Shown here piece after piece: positions 33,769 through 42,493 of a stretch of DNA of 64,000 bases. The position numbers were made by a program, and so were the translations under genes. The notes below the pieces were generated by a model. It saw only the letters and a program-made list of their open reading frames with translations. It ran no database searches and was not told the origin of the DNA. Source of the stretch: Streptomyces sp. CB09001 (lineage in GTDB: Bacteria; Actinomycetota; Actinomycetes; Streptomycetales; Streptomycetaceae); contig NZ_CP026730.1 of NCBI RefSeq assembly GCF_003369795.1, forward strand, positions 2,418,001 to 2,482,000, read 5' to 3'. How positions within the stretch are numbered: position 1 is the first letter of the stretch; each line of letters opens with the position of its first letter.

Positions 33769-33803
33769 GGAAGGGCCCCCTCGCTCGGCGAGGGGGCCCT
33801 TCC
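33769..33803. terminator. Terminator between tRNA-Lys and LPMO gene
   Basis: A perfect 16-bp stem (GGAAGGGCCCCCTCGC and its complement) with a 3-base loop TCG, located between the convergent tRNA and LPMO genes, serving both. Confidence 0.8.
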
Positions 33804-33808
33804 GCTGT

Positions 33809-34414
33809 TCAGAAGGTGACGTCCGAGCAGGCGTAGAACGCGTTGCCCGTGTCGTGGACCGTCCACACCGCGAGGATCACGTGGTGTCCGCTCAGCCCGG
33901 TCGGCAGGGTGCCGCTGTGGGAGAGCGTGGCCGGGGGCTGCTTGCCGCCGTAGGGCACCGTGAAGAACGGGGTGAGGTTGAGGTCGGACCGGGTCAGGTT
34001 GTGGTTCTGGTTCCAGCCCGGCCTGGTGACGTAGTACTTGAAGTCGGTCGTGGCGTGCCGGGCGGTGAACTGCCAGCGGAAGGTGTAGCTCTGCCCGCCG
34101 TTCACCCTGGTGGTCGGCCACGCCTGGCCGTTCGGCTGCTTGGGGCTGTCGAGCGCGGCGAACGACCCGTGCCCGGCGGAACAGATCTTGCCGTCGGCCG
34201 GCCCGGAGGCCGGGAAGCCCTTGGGCCCCTCCACGCTCTGCGGCTCCCACTGGATGGCGCCGCATCCGCCGACCGTGCCGTTCTGGCACACCTTCTGCCG
34301 GCTGACGGGCAGGTCGGTGTAGCCGTGACCGCTGGCGCCGCCGGACGAGAGCACGAGGGCTCCGGTGGTCGCCATGCCCAGCGCGGCCGCGTACAACTTG
34401 GTCCTTGTGCGCAT
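33809..34414 (-). CDS. lpmP: AA10 lytic polysaccharide monooxygenase
   Basis: A 201-residue secreted copper enzyme. The signal peptide ends ASG|HGYTDLP, so His30 becomes the N-terminal histidine of the mature protein. The second histidine of the copper brace is in FTARHATTDFKYYVT (about H120). The C-terminus NAFYACSDVTF is typical of single-domain AA10 enzymes, and no carbohydrate-binding module is attached. It oxidatively cleaves crystalline chitin or cellulose-like glycans. From memory, an LPMO near cslA/glxA (LpmP) helps glycan deposition at hyphal tips in S. coelicolor; the symbol rests on that position. Confidence 0.85.
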   Translation of the reverse strand: MRTRTKLYAAALGMATTGALVLSSGGASGHGYTDLPVSRQKVCQNGTVGGCGAIQWEPQSVEGPKGFPASGPADGKICSAGHGSFAALDSPKQPNGQAWPTTRVNGGQSYTFRWQFTARHATTDFKYYVTRPGWNQNHNLTRSDLNLTPFFTVPYGGKQPPATLSHSGTLPTGLSGHHVILAVWTVHDTGNAFYACSDVTF

Positions 34415-34547
34415 ACTGCTGCTCCCTGTGACGTGTGGGGAAGTTCAGGGGAAGTTCAGTGAGCCGTGCAGATGAACCGTGCAGGTCTAGACCAAGTCTC
34501 AGATTATTGCCGACAATTGAACATGTCCATACCAAACGCGGAACGGG

Positions 34548-35699
34548 TCAGTGCCCCGTGTCCCCCCGTCCCGCGCAGAACGCCACCGTCAGGTCCTTCA
34601 CGAGCACCTTGCGCTCGTAGTCGTCCAGCTCCACCAGCCCGCGCACGGTCAGCCGGGTCACCGTGTCCTCCACCGAGTCCACGACCGAGGTGAGCACGCT
34701 CGCCCGCTGCGCGGCGTCCAGCGCGGCGATCCGGCGCCGGTGCATCGCGGCGGCGACCTCGGGGGCGTACTCCACCCGGACCGGCCGCACCGAGAACACC
34801 TCCAGGCCGACCGGCGCCGCGTCCGCCGCCACCAGCCGGGTCAGCGTGTCCCCGGCCACGTCCGCCGAGCTGCGCACCGTGCCGAGCGGCTCCACCGGGA
34901 CCCGGGCCAGCGCCGCCTCGACGCACTCGCGCAGATACGTCTCGTGGTCCTCGACGCCCAGCGTGGCCTTCGCGGTGTCCCGCACCCGCCACACCACCAG
35001 CGTCACCGCCCGCAGCGCCACCCCGTTGCCGTCCGCCGCGGGCATCGGCTCGCTGCGCCAGTGCCGCAGCCGCACGTCCACCCGGCGGCGCAGCAGCAGC
35101 GGGTTCACCCACATCAGGCCGGTGCGCCGCACCGTCCCCCGGTAGCGGCCGAACAGGCCGAGCACCCAGGCCCGTCCGGTCCGGCCCCGGGCCAGCCCCC
35201 CGAACCCGAACATGCCCAGCGCCCCCGCGGCCGCGTACGCCGCCCACTGCGCGGGCCCGAGCCCGGCGCCCGCGTACGCCGGCAGCCCCAGCGCCTGCGC
35301 CGCGAGCGGCGGTACGAGACCCGCCCACCAGGTGGTGCCTGCGCACCCGGCCGCCCCGCACAGACCGGCGGCCACGCCCGCGGCGCCGGGCAGCACCCGG
35401 GCCGGACGCTCCGTCAGCTCCGGGTCGATGCGCGGTGCCGGGCGCGGGCGCGCCGCGACGGGCCGCCGCGCGCCCGGCCGTACCCCGGTGCGCTCCCCCG
35501 GCCCGGGCCGGCGCGCGACGACCGCGGGCCGCAGCGGTACCGGCACCGGATCGGGGTCGTCGCGGAACAGCAGATGGACGGGGATCTCGGTGGTGGCCTC
35601 GTTGTGGATGAGCCGGGCGGGCCGCTGACCGGCCGCCGCCGCGGACTCCTCCGGTGCCGCCGCCGCGGACTCCGGGTTCGTTGACGATGTCGTACTCAT
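34548..35699 (-). CDS. SPFH/band-7 membrane protein
   Basis: A 383-residue protein. The first 120 residues are a disordered, Pro/Ala/Arg-rich cytoplasmic region. A hydrophobic hairpin (about 105-170: VLPGAAGVAAGLCGAAGC, WWAGLVPPLAAQALGLP, WAAYAAAGALGMFGFG) follows, then an SPFH domain (VDVRLRHWRSEPMPAADGNGVALRAVTLVVWRVRD, EDHETYLRECVEAALARVPV). Band-7 proteins scaffold membrane microdomains. Its position beside the CslA/GlxA/LPMO genes suggests a role in organising the apical glycan machinery, but that is inference. Confidence 0.8.
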   Translation of the reverse strand: MSTTSSTNPESAAAAPEESAAAAGQRPARLIHNEATTEIPVHLLFRDDPDPVPVPLRPAVVARRPGPGERTGVRPGARRPVAARPRPAPRIDPELTERPARVLPGAAGVAAGLCGAAGCAGTTWWAGLVPPLAAQALGLPAYAGAGLGPAQWAAYAAAGALGMFGFGGLARGRTGRAWVLGLFGRYRGTVRRTGLMWVNPLLLRRRVDVRLRHWRSEPMPAADGNGVALRAVTLVVWRVRDTAKATLGVEDHETYLRECVEAALARVPVEPLGTVRSSADVAGDTLTRLVAADAAPVGLEVFSVRPVRVEYAPEVAAAMHRRRIAALDAAQRASVLTSVVDSVEDTVTRLTVRGLVELDDYERKVLVKDLTVAFCAGRGDTGH

Positions 35700-35755
35700 G
35701 CGTGCTCCAGCCTCCGCGCCAGACGCGTCATGAACGGATGATCACCCCGGTGCGC

Positions 35756-36817
35756 TCAGGAGAAGAGCCGCCGCCAGGTCTCCGGGCCCGGGTAGCCGTC
35801 CGCCGCTCCGCCGCGCCAGCCCTGGGCGCGCTGGAAGGCCTCGACGCCCCGTCGGTCCGCCTCGCTCCAGCGCGGCCCCGGCCCTCTCTTGTAGTGCGTG
35901 CCGAATCCCTTCCTCACCAGCTGCCTGCCGAGCCGGGTGACGTACGGGTTGTCCGCGCCCGGCCGGAACATCGCCCGGCCGGGGTATCCGGCCACCCCGT
36001 GCGAGGCGGGGCCCGCGGCCCCGGGCGGCGCCTCCTCGGTGCCCGCCGCGCCCGCCTTGCCCGCGCCGCTCGCCGCCACCCCCTTGTAGCGGTACGGCAG
36101 GTACTGGGCGGAGTTGCTCCAGTAGGCGTAGGGCGTGTCGAGCTTCCGGGTGCGCGGCGGGGTCTGTTCGTACGCCGTGTAGGCGGTGCGGGTGCCGTCC
36201 GTCCAGCCGCCGAAGATCACCACGTGGGAGCCCTTCTGGGGGTCGGACGCGTTGTGGAAGAGCAGGATGTCGCCGGGCTGCAACTCCTCCTTGGTGATGC
36301 GGTCGGCGACAGTGCCGAGGCTCCCCGTCCACTCGTTGGCCGGCAGTTTCCAGGCCATCGACACGAAGCCCGAGCAGTCCTGCCGGTAGCCGTCGGACCA
36401 GTAGGCGGTCATGCTGTACGGCACCTTCGCGGCCACCCAGCTCCTGGCCCGGTCGATGATCTCCGTACGGGTGATGCCGGCCAGTTCCGCACCGGCCGGG
36501 GGCGCCGCGGGCCGGCCGACGGGGCCGTGCAGCGGGGCTCGCGGTCCCTGGGGGGTGCCGGGCTCGTCGGCTGCGGGAACGGCCGGCCGATGGGGGGCGT
36601 GCGCGGCCGCCGGGAGCGCCGCCGCGCCGCCCGCACCGAGGGCGGACACGGCGGTGACGGAAGCAGCGGCGGTGGCCACGACCAGCGTGCGGTACGCCGC
36701 CGGATGGGCGAGCGCGCGGCCCGCCGGGGCGTGCGGCAGAACGCGCCGCCAGTGGCGGCAGCCGGCGCAGTCGCAGTCTCTCGCGGGCTCGATCTCCTCG
36801 AATACGGGAGTCTCCAT
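35756..36817 (-). CDS. Membrane-anchored amidase-like (CHAP/NlpC-type) and peptidoglycan-binding protein
   Basis: A 353-residue protein. A cytoplasmic start with a CDCAGCRHW cysteine cluster is followed by one membrane/signal segment (TLVVATAAASVTAVSALGAGG). An NlpC/P60-like domain (about 115-235) follows, with the catalytic cysteine in YRQDCSGFVSMAWKLP and the histidine in SHVVIFGGW. A C-terminal peptidoglycan-binding-like domain (RLGRQLVRKGFGTHYKRGPG, EADRRGVEAFQRAQGW, PGPETWRRLF) completes it. It probably cleaves or binds cell wall. The ATG at 36817 follows GAGGGG. Its position next to cslA points to wall remodelling coupled to glycan export. Confidence 0.8.
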   Translation of the reverse strand: METPVFEEIEPARDCDCAGCRHWRRVLPHAPAGRALAHPAAYRTLVVATAAASVTAVSALGAGGAAALPAAAHAPHRPAVPAADEPGTPQGPRAPLHGPVGRPAAPPAGAELAGITRTEIIDRARSWVAAKVPYSMTAYWSDGYRQDCSGFVSMAWKLPANEWTGSLGTVADRITKEELQPGDILLFHNASDPQKGSHVVIFGGWTDGTRTAYTAYEQTPPRTRKLDTPYAYWSNSAQYLPYRYKGVAASGAGKAGAAGTEEAPPGAAGPASHGVAGYPGRAMFRPGADNPYVTRLGRQLVRKGFGTHYKRGPGPRWSEADRRGVEAFQRAQGWRGGAADGYPGPETWRRLFS

Positions 36818-37015
36818 GCGATTCCCCTCACACTCCCGGTGGACAGGTCCGCGGCGGTGCACATCGGTACATGTCGGCCAGTTTCGCAACTGTCTTCATC
36901 ACTCGCATGTTGACGGTCCGAATGATGTACCCGGCCGACGGGACGGCCCCGCGGGTGAGCCCGGCGGTGGTCCGGAGCACCGGTCGGCATCGGGTAGAGT
37001 TGCGCAGGTCAGCAG

Positions 37016-37089
37016 GCGCCGCTAGCTCAGTTGGTTAGAGCAGCTGACTCTTAATCAGCGGGTCCGGGGTTCGAGTCCCTGGCGGCGCA
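37016..37089 (+). tRNA. tRNA-Lys (CTT)
   Basis: The third identical tRNA-Lys copy in the window. TAGAGT (about 36995-37000) is a fitting -10. The 8 bases before it (GTCAGCAG) are the same as those before the minus-strand copy. Confidence 0.96.
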
Positions 37090-37097
37090 CCGACGGT

Positions 37098-37130
37098 CGA
37101 AGGCCCTCCGTATCACACGGGGGGCCTTCG
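37098..37130. terminator. Terminator after tRNA-Lys
   Basis: CGAAGGCCC/GGGCCTTCG 9-bp stem, extendable to 13 bp with one G-T pair, around a 7-base loop, starting 9 bases after the tRNA. Confidence 0.75.
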
Positions 37131-37382
37131 GCGTATCCGGGACCGGGGCATCTTGCGATCATGACGAACGCCGTAGAACCCTGGTCCGGTTGGGGGGCGG
37201 GTGCCGAGGGGGTGCCGAGGGGGGCATCATGCAACCGGGGGTCGCCATTCCATGTCTATATAAGGTGTGGATGCCGTGGTGACAGTGACCCACCACTGTG
37301 ACGTCCGTGACGGTCGAGGGGGACCGGTACAGGCGAAGGAAGCGACGAAACACGCATGACCCGCGTGTGGGGGGAATGACTC
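37131..37382 (+). promoter_or_regulatory. cslA upstream region
   Basis: No gene is seen. An AT-rich box TATATA (37257-37262) is unusual here and could be the -10 of a cslA promoter. Some 20 bases downstream ACAGTG-ACCCAC-CACTGT (37282-37299) forms a 6-6-6 dyad, a possible regulator site or leader hairpin. The leader would be roughly 110 bases. Confidence 0.35.
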
Positions 37383-39347
37383 ATGACGTCGACGCCGACG
37401 GGCGCCGGGCCGGACCACGACCCGTCCCAGACCACCCAGCTCCGGGTGCCCGGGCACCGGAACTGGAACACCGGTTCGTTCCGCCGGATAAAGAAGACGC
37501 TGCCGAAGTACGACTACGAGCACTACAGCCGCCTCGCGGGCCCCCTCACCCAGCCCGACCCGAACAAGCCGTACCGGGTGCAGTACCGCTCGCTGATCTC
37601 GCAGGAGCCGCATCGCATCAGGGTCGCCCTGATGCTGGCCGCCGCCCCGCTGCTGTCGGTGGTGCTGCTGGTCTGGCTGCTCCAGCCGGAGCACTGGACC
37701 GAGCGCGACTACGTGGCCTTCTCCTGGCTGCCCGCGCTCGACATCGTGATGCTCGTCGCGATCGGCCTGATCGAGCTGTTCCGCTGTCTGAACGTGCTGT
37801 CGAACGCGCACGCCACCCTGGTCGCCCGCGACCCGGTCCCGGTGGTGCCCGAGACCGGCACCAAGGTCGCCTTCCTCACCTCCTTCGTGCCCGGCAAGGA
37901 GCCGCTGGAGATGGTGACGAAGACCCTGGAGGCGGCCGTGAAGATCCGCCACCGCGGTCTGCTGCACGTCTGGCTCCTCGACGAGGGCGACGACCCGGAG
38001 GTGAAGGAGGTGTGCGCGCGCCTGGGCGTGCACCACTTCTCCCGCAAGGGCGTCGCCAAGTGGAACCGGAAGAAGGGCCCGCACCGCGCCAAGACCAAGC
38101 ACGGCAACTACAACGCCTGGCTGGACGCGCACGGCGACGACTACGACTTCTTCGCCTCCGTCGACACCGACCACGTGCCGCTGCCGAACTACCTGGAGCG
38201 GATGCTCGGCTTCTTCCGCGACCCGGACGTCGGCTTCGTCATCGGCCCGCAGGTCTACGGCAACTACGACAACCCGATCACCAAGGCCGCCGAGTCGCAG
38301 CAGTTCCTCTTCCACGCGCTGATCCAGCGCGCCGGCAACCGCTACGGCGGGCCGATGTTCGTGGGCACCTCCAACGCGGTGCGCATCAGGGCGCTCAAGC
38401 AGATCGGCGGCCTGTACGACTCGATCACCGAGGATATGGCGACCGGGTTCGAGATGCACCGCCACAAGAACCCGGCCACCGGCCGCAAGTGGCGCTCGGT
38501 CTACACCCCGGACGTGCTCGCGGTCGGCGAGGGCCCGAACGCCTGGACGGACTTCTTCACCCAGCAGATGCGCTGGTCGCGGGGGACGTACGAGACGATC
38601 CTCAAGCAGTACTGGAAGGGCTGGTACTCGCTGCCGCCGAGCAAGCTCTTCAACTACACGATGATGATCATCTTCTATCCGATGTCGGCCCTGAACTGGA
38701 TCCTGGCGGCGCTGAGCTGCTGCCTGTTCCTGGGCCTGGGCGCGTCCGGCGTCAACATCGACCCGGCGGTCTGGCTGATGCTCTACGGCAACGCCTCCGC
38801 GCTCCAGATCGGCCTGTACGTCTGGAACCGCCGCCACAACGTCTCCCCGCACGAGCCGGAGGGCTCCGGCGGCGTGGCCGGCATGATCATGTCCGCGCTG
38901 TCGGCGCCGCTGTACGCGAAGGCGCTCGTCGACTCCGTGCTGCGCCGCAAGAGCAAGTTCGTGGTGACCCCGAAGGGCGACTCGGCCAGCCCGGACACGC
39001 TGTTCGGCACCTTCCGCTACCACTGGTACTTCATCGTGATCTTCGGTGGCTCGATCGCCGCCGGCTTCGTCTACGGCCACTCGCACCCCGCGATGATCAT
39101 CTGGGCGACGTTCGCGCTGCTGATCACCGCGTCGCCGATGTTCGCCTGGCGCCACGAGCTGAGGAAGGCGAAGAAGCAACCGCCGGTCGCGGCGGCGGAG
39201 CCCGCACCGCGGGTCCCGTCGCAGCAGCAGGCGCCGTACGGACAGCACGCGCCGCAGCAGAGGCCCAACTGGGCCGCCCCCGGCGACGGGGGAGACGACC
39301 AGACCATGCAGATCGCCCTTGGTGGACTTGGGGGACGTAAGGAATGA
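37383..39347 (+). CDS. cslA: Cellulose synthase-like glycosyltransferase CslA (GT2)
   Basis: A 654-residue membrane glycosyltransferase. Two N-terminal TM segments (MLAAAPLLSVVLLVWLLQ and LDIVMLVAIGLIELF) are followed by a GT2 domain with the D,D,D,QxxRW signature: LLDEGDDPEV, SVDTDHVPLPNY, TEDMATGFEMH and QQMRWSRGTYE. About four C-terminal TM segments and a Pro/Gln-rich tail complete it. In S. coelicolor/S. lividans CslA makes a beta-(1,4)-glycan at hyphal tips needed for aerial growth and attachment. The ATG at 37383 follows a G-rich GGGGG site. It overlaps glxA (ATGA), an operon conserved in streptomycetes. Confidence 0.93.
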   Translation: MTSTPTGAGPDHDPSQTTQLRVPGHRNWNTGSFRRIKKTLPKYDYEHYSRLAGPLTQPDPNKPYRVQYRSLISQEPHRIRVALMLAAAPLLSVVLLVWLLQPEHWTERDYVAFSWLPALDIVMLVAIGLIELFRCLNVLSNAHATLVARDPVPVVPETGTKVAFLTSFVPGKEPLEMVTKTLEAAVKIRHRGLLHVWLLDEGDDPEVKEVCARLGVHHFSRKGVAKWNRKKGPHRAKTKHGNYNAWLDAHGDDYDFFASVDTDHVPLPNYLERMLGFFRDPDVGFVIGPQVYGNYDNPITKAAESQQFLFHALIQRAGNRYGGPMFVGTSNAVRIRALKQIGGLYDSITEDMATGFEMHRHKNPATGRKWRSVYTPDVLAVGEGPNAWTDFFTQQMRWSRGTYETILKQYWKGWYSLPPSKLFNYTMMIIFYPMSALNWILAALSCCLFLGLGASGVNIDPAVWLMLYGNASALQIGLYVWNRRHNVSPHEPEGSGGVAGMIMSALSAPLYAKALVDSVLRRKSKFVVTPKGDSASPDTLFGTFRYHWYFIVIFGGSIAAGFVYGHSHPAMIIWATFALLITASPMFAWRHELRKAKKQPPVAAAEPAPRVPSQQQAPYGQHAPQQRPNWAAPGDGGDDQTMQIALGGLGGRKE

Positions 39348-41281
39348 AAGACCGTGCCGGCCGCCGCCGCGCCCGTCGCTTCGCGATAGGTACGGCGGTG
39401 GTAGTCGCGCTGGCCGGGATGAACGGGCCGTGGCTCTACCGCTTCAGCACCGAGAAATACCACCAGTACAAGATCAATCAGCCGGAGTACAAGGCCGCCA
39501 ACGGCAAGTGGGAGATCGTCGAATTTCCCGAGAAGTACCGGCAGAACACCATCCACGCGGCACTGCTGCGCACCGGCAAGGTGCTGATGGTCGCCGGGTC
39601 CGGCAACAACCAGGACAACTCCGACGACAAGCAGTACGACACCCGGATCTGGGACCCCGTCAAGGGCACCATCAAGAAGGTGCCGACGCCGTCCGACCTG
39701 TTCTGCACCGGACACACGCAGCTCGCCAACGGCAATCTGCTGATCGCGGGCGGCACCAAGCGGTACGAGAAGCTCAAGGGCGACGTCACCAAGGCCGGCG
39801 GCCTGATGGTCGTCCACAACGAGAACCCGGACAAGCCGATCACCCTCCCGGCGGGCACCAAGTTCACCGGCAAGGAGAACGGCAAGACCTTCGTCTCCAA
39901 GGACCCGGTCCTGGTGCCCCGCGCCAAGAAGGTCTTCGACCCGGCGACCGGCGAGTTCCTGCGCAACGACCCGGGCCTCGGCCGGATCTACGTCGAGGCG
40001 CAGAAGAGCGGCAGCGAGTACGAGACGGGAACGGAGGACAACTACCGCATCCAGGGCCTGTCGGGTGCCGACGCCCGCAACACGTACGGCATCGCGCAGA
40101 AGCTCGCCCTCGACAAGAAGGACTTCCAGGGCATCCGGGACGCCTTCGAGTTCGACCCGGTCGCCGAGAAGTACATCAAGGTCGACCCGATGCACGAGGC
40201 CCGCTGGTACCCGACGCTCACCACCCTGGGCGACGGCAAGATCCTCAGCGTCTCCGGCCTCGACGACATCGGCCAGCTGGTCCCCGGCAAGAACGAGGTC
40301 TACGACCCGAAGACCAAGGAGTGGACCTACACCGACAAGGTCCGCCAGTTCCCGACGTACCCGGCGCTGTTCCTGATGCAGAACGGCAAGGTCTTCTACT
40401 CGGGTGCCAACGCGGGGTACGGGCCCGACGACGTCGGCCGTACCCCGGGCATCTGGGACGTGGACACCAACAAGTTCACCAAGGTCCCCGGCATGAGCGA
40501 CGCGAAGATGCTGGAGACGGCGAACACCGTGCTGCTGCCGCCCGCGCAGGACGAGAAGTACATGGTGATCGGCGGCGGCGGGGTCGGCGAGTCCGAGCTG
40601 TCCAGCGAGAAGACCCGGATCGCCGACCTCAAGGCGGACGACCCGAAGTTCGTGGACGGGCCGTCACTGGAGAAGGGCACGCGCTATCCACAGGCCTCGA
40701 TCCTGCCCGACGACAGTGTGCTGGTCTCCGGCGGCTCGGAGGACTACCGGGGCCGCGGCGACTCCAACATCCTTCAGGCGCGGCTCTATCACCCGGACAC
40801 GAACTCGTTCGAACGGGTCGCCGATCCGCTGGTGGGGCGCAACTACCACTCCGGTTCGATCCTGCTGCCCGACGGGCGCCTGATGTTCTTCGGCTCGGAC
40901 TCGCTCTACGCCGACAAGGCCAACACCAAGCCGGGCAAGTTCGAGCAGCGGATCGAGATCTACACGCCGCCGTACCTGTACCGCGACTCGCGGCCCGACC
41001 TGTCGGGCGGCCCGCAGACCATCGCGCGCGGTGAGTCGGGGACGTTCACGTCACGGGCGGCGTCGACGGTCAAGAAGGTGCGGCTGATCCGGCCGAGCGC
41101 GTCGACCCACGTCACGGACGTGGATCAGCGGTCGATCGCGCTGGACTTCAAGGCGGACGGGGACAAGCTGACGGTGACGGTGCCGGAGGGGAAGAACCTG
41201 GTGCAGTCGGGGTGGTACATGATGTTCGTGACGGACGGTGAGGGGACGCCGAGTAAGGCGGAGTGGGTGCGGGTGCCGTAG
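39344..41281 (+). CDS. glxA: Galactose oxidase-like copper radical oxidase GlxA
   Basis: A 645-residue protein with an N-terminal membrane anchor (FAIGTAVVVALAGMNGPWLY). It has a kelch-type propeller and a C-terminal DUF1929 domain. Active-site residues are visible: Cys121 in PSDLFCTGHT, Trp288-Tyr289 in EARWYPTL (Tyr-Cys cofactor partner), Tyr501-His502 in RNYHSGSI and His589 in SASTHVTD. GlxA works with CslA in hyphal-tip glycan deposition and aerial development. Translation is coupled to cslA by ATGA. A strong hairpin follows. Confidence 0.93.
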   Translation: MKDRAGRRRARRFAIGTAVVVALAGMNGPWLYRFSTEKYHQYKINQPEYKAANGKWEIVEFPEKYRQNTIHAALLRTGKVLMVAGSGNNQDNSDDKQYDTRIWDPVKGTIKKVPTPSDLFCTGHTQLANGNLLIAGGTKRYEKLKGDVTKAGGLMVVHNENPDKPITLPAGTKFTGKENGKTFVSKDPVLVPRAKKVFDPATGEFLRNDPGLGRIYVEAQKSGSEYETGTEDNYRIQGLSGADARNTYGIAQKLALDKKDFQGIRDAFEFDPVAEKYIKVDPMHEARWYPTLTTLGDGKILSVSGLDDIGQLVPGKNEVYDPKTKEWTYTDKVRQFPTYPALFLMQNGKVFYSGANAGYGPDDVGRTPGIWDVDTNKFTKVPGMSDAKMLETANTVLLPPAQDEKYMVIGGGGVGESELSSEKTRIADLKADDPKFVDGPSLEKGTRYPQASILPDDSVLVSGGSEDYRGRGDSNILQARLYHPDTNSFERVADPLVGRNYHSGSILLPDGRLMFFGSDSLYADKANTKPGKFEQRIEIYTPPYLYRDSRPDLSGGPQTIARGESGTFTSRAASTVKKVRLIRPSASTHVTDVDQRSIALDFKADGDKLTVTVPEGKNLVQSGWYMMFVTDGEGTPSKAEWVRVP

Positions 41282-41334
41282 CGCCGCGCTGCTCGGCCGT
41301 TGTTCACCTGCGGGTTCGTCGTGGCTGGTCGCGC

Positions 41335-41365
41335 GGGTCCCGCGCCCCGTTGGGGCGCGGGACCC
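41335..41365. terminator. Terminator between glxA and GH6 gene
   Basis: A perfect 14-bp stem (GGGTCCCGCGCCCC and its complement) with loop GTT, between the convergent genes. Confidence 0.8.
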
Positions 41366-41369
41366 GGCG

Positions 41370-42401
41370 TCACCCAGTGCCCTCGGCCAGACTCAAGGCG
41401 TACTCCGGATACCACTCGCCCGCCTTCGGGCCGCCCTTGCACTCGCCGTCCGACTCTCCGGGGCGCTTGACCCACAGGTAGGCGTCGACCAGTGGGTCGG
41501 CGGTCTTCGTCGTCGGGGTTTCGCCCAGGGCCCGGCCGGGAGGGTTGCACCAGCGTTCGTCCGGGGCGCCCTCGGTGTAGGGGCCGTTGCCGTTGCGGCT
41601 GGTGTCGATGACGAAGGGCTTGCCGCCCACCTTGGCGGAGAGCTGCTTGCCGTAGGCGATGGAGTCCTCGGTGGTGTAGAAGTTCGACACGTTGACCGCG
41701 AAGCCGTCGGCCTGGTCGATCCCGGCCCGTGTCAGGGGGTCGAAGATCTGGTCGGGGTGGCCCCAGCCGGCGTTGCCCGCGTCCAGGTACACCTTGGTGT
41801 TCTTCAGGGCGCCGAGCTTGGCGATCGCGCCCTTGAGGAGGTCGTAGCGCTCCTCGTGGAACTCCTGCGGGGTGCAGCCGTCGACGAGGTGGAGCACCGC
41901 GTCCGGTTCCAGGACGACGGTGGCGGCACGGTCGCCGATGCCCTTGGCGACGCCGTCGACGAAGGACCGGTAGGCGTCGCCGTCGGCGGCGCCGCCCTCG
42001 GAGTACTGTCCGCAGTCGCGGTGCGGGATGTTGTAGAGGACGAGCAGCGCGGTGCGGTCGGCCTCGTCGGCGGCCTCGGTGAAGCCGCGGGCCTGCTCCT
42101 CGGGGTTCTCCGGGCTGATCCATTCACCGGTCGGCTGCTGGGCGATCTTGCGGATCTCCTCGGCCTGGTCCTTCTTGCCCGCGTCGGCCATGGACGCGAC
42201 CTGGTGGGCCGCGTTGCCGTCGGGGTTGACCCAGAACGGGTCGGCCTCCTTGGGCTGCTGGGTGATCCCGGCGCCCGCACCCTTGTCGTCCCCGTCGCCG
42301 GACGAGGAGCAGGCCGCGAGCAGCAGGGCCGCCGCTCCGAGTGCCGCCGCCGACGCAGCCCGCCTCCTGGACATGTTTCCGGCCGGCTTGCTGCCGTACA
42401 T
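41370..42401 (-). CDS. cslZ: GH6 endoglucanase lipoprotein (CslZ-like)
   Basis: A 343-residue GH6 glucanase with lipoprotein signal (LGAAALLLAAC). It shows LLVLYNIPHRDCGQYSEGG, TVVLEPDAVLH with the family's catalytic-region Asp, VYLDAGNAGW, FVIDTSRNGNGP, RWCNPPGRALGE and YLWVKRPGESDG, all GH6 landmarks. It would hydrolyse beta-1,4-glucan at the cell surface, probably trimming the CslA product. CslZ is the name used for the endoglucanase beside cslA-glxA in S. coelicolor; here the gene is convergent with glxA. The ATG at 42401 follows GGGGGG. Confidence 0.82.
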   Translation of the reverse strand: MYGSKPAGNMSRRRAASAAALGAAALLLAACSSSGDGDDKGAGAGITQQPKEADPFWVNPDGNAAHQVASMADAGKKDQAEEIRKIAQQPTGEWISPENPEEQARGFTEAADEADRTALLVLYNIPHRDCGQYSEGGAADGDAYRSFVDGVAKGIGDRAATVVLEPDAVLHLVDGCTPQEFHEERYDLLKGAIAKLGALKNTKVYLDAGNAGWGHPDQIFDPLTRAGIDQADGFAVNVSNFYTTEDSIAYGKQLSAKVGGKPFVIDTSRNGNGPYTEGAPDERWCNPPGRALGETPTTKTADPLVDAYLWVKRPGESDGECKGGPKAGEWYPEYALSLAEGTG

Positions 42402-42493
42402 CCAACCCCCCTGGGTGCACTGTTCCGAGGCTCAATCCTGACATACACCTCCTGCGCCCACGGCGGTTCCCGACCCCGGGGCCGGGCTCCGTT

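Noticed and set aside
37227..39248. Minus-strand open frame opposite cslA
   Set aside because: No motif or ribosome binding site; it is antisense to cslA with an intact QxxRW signature.
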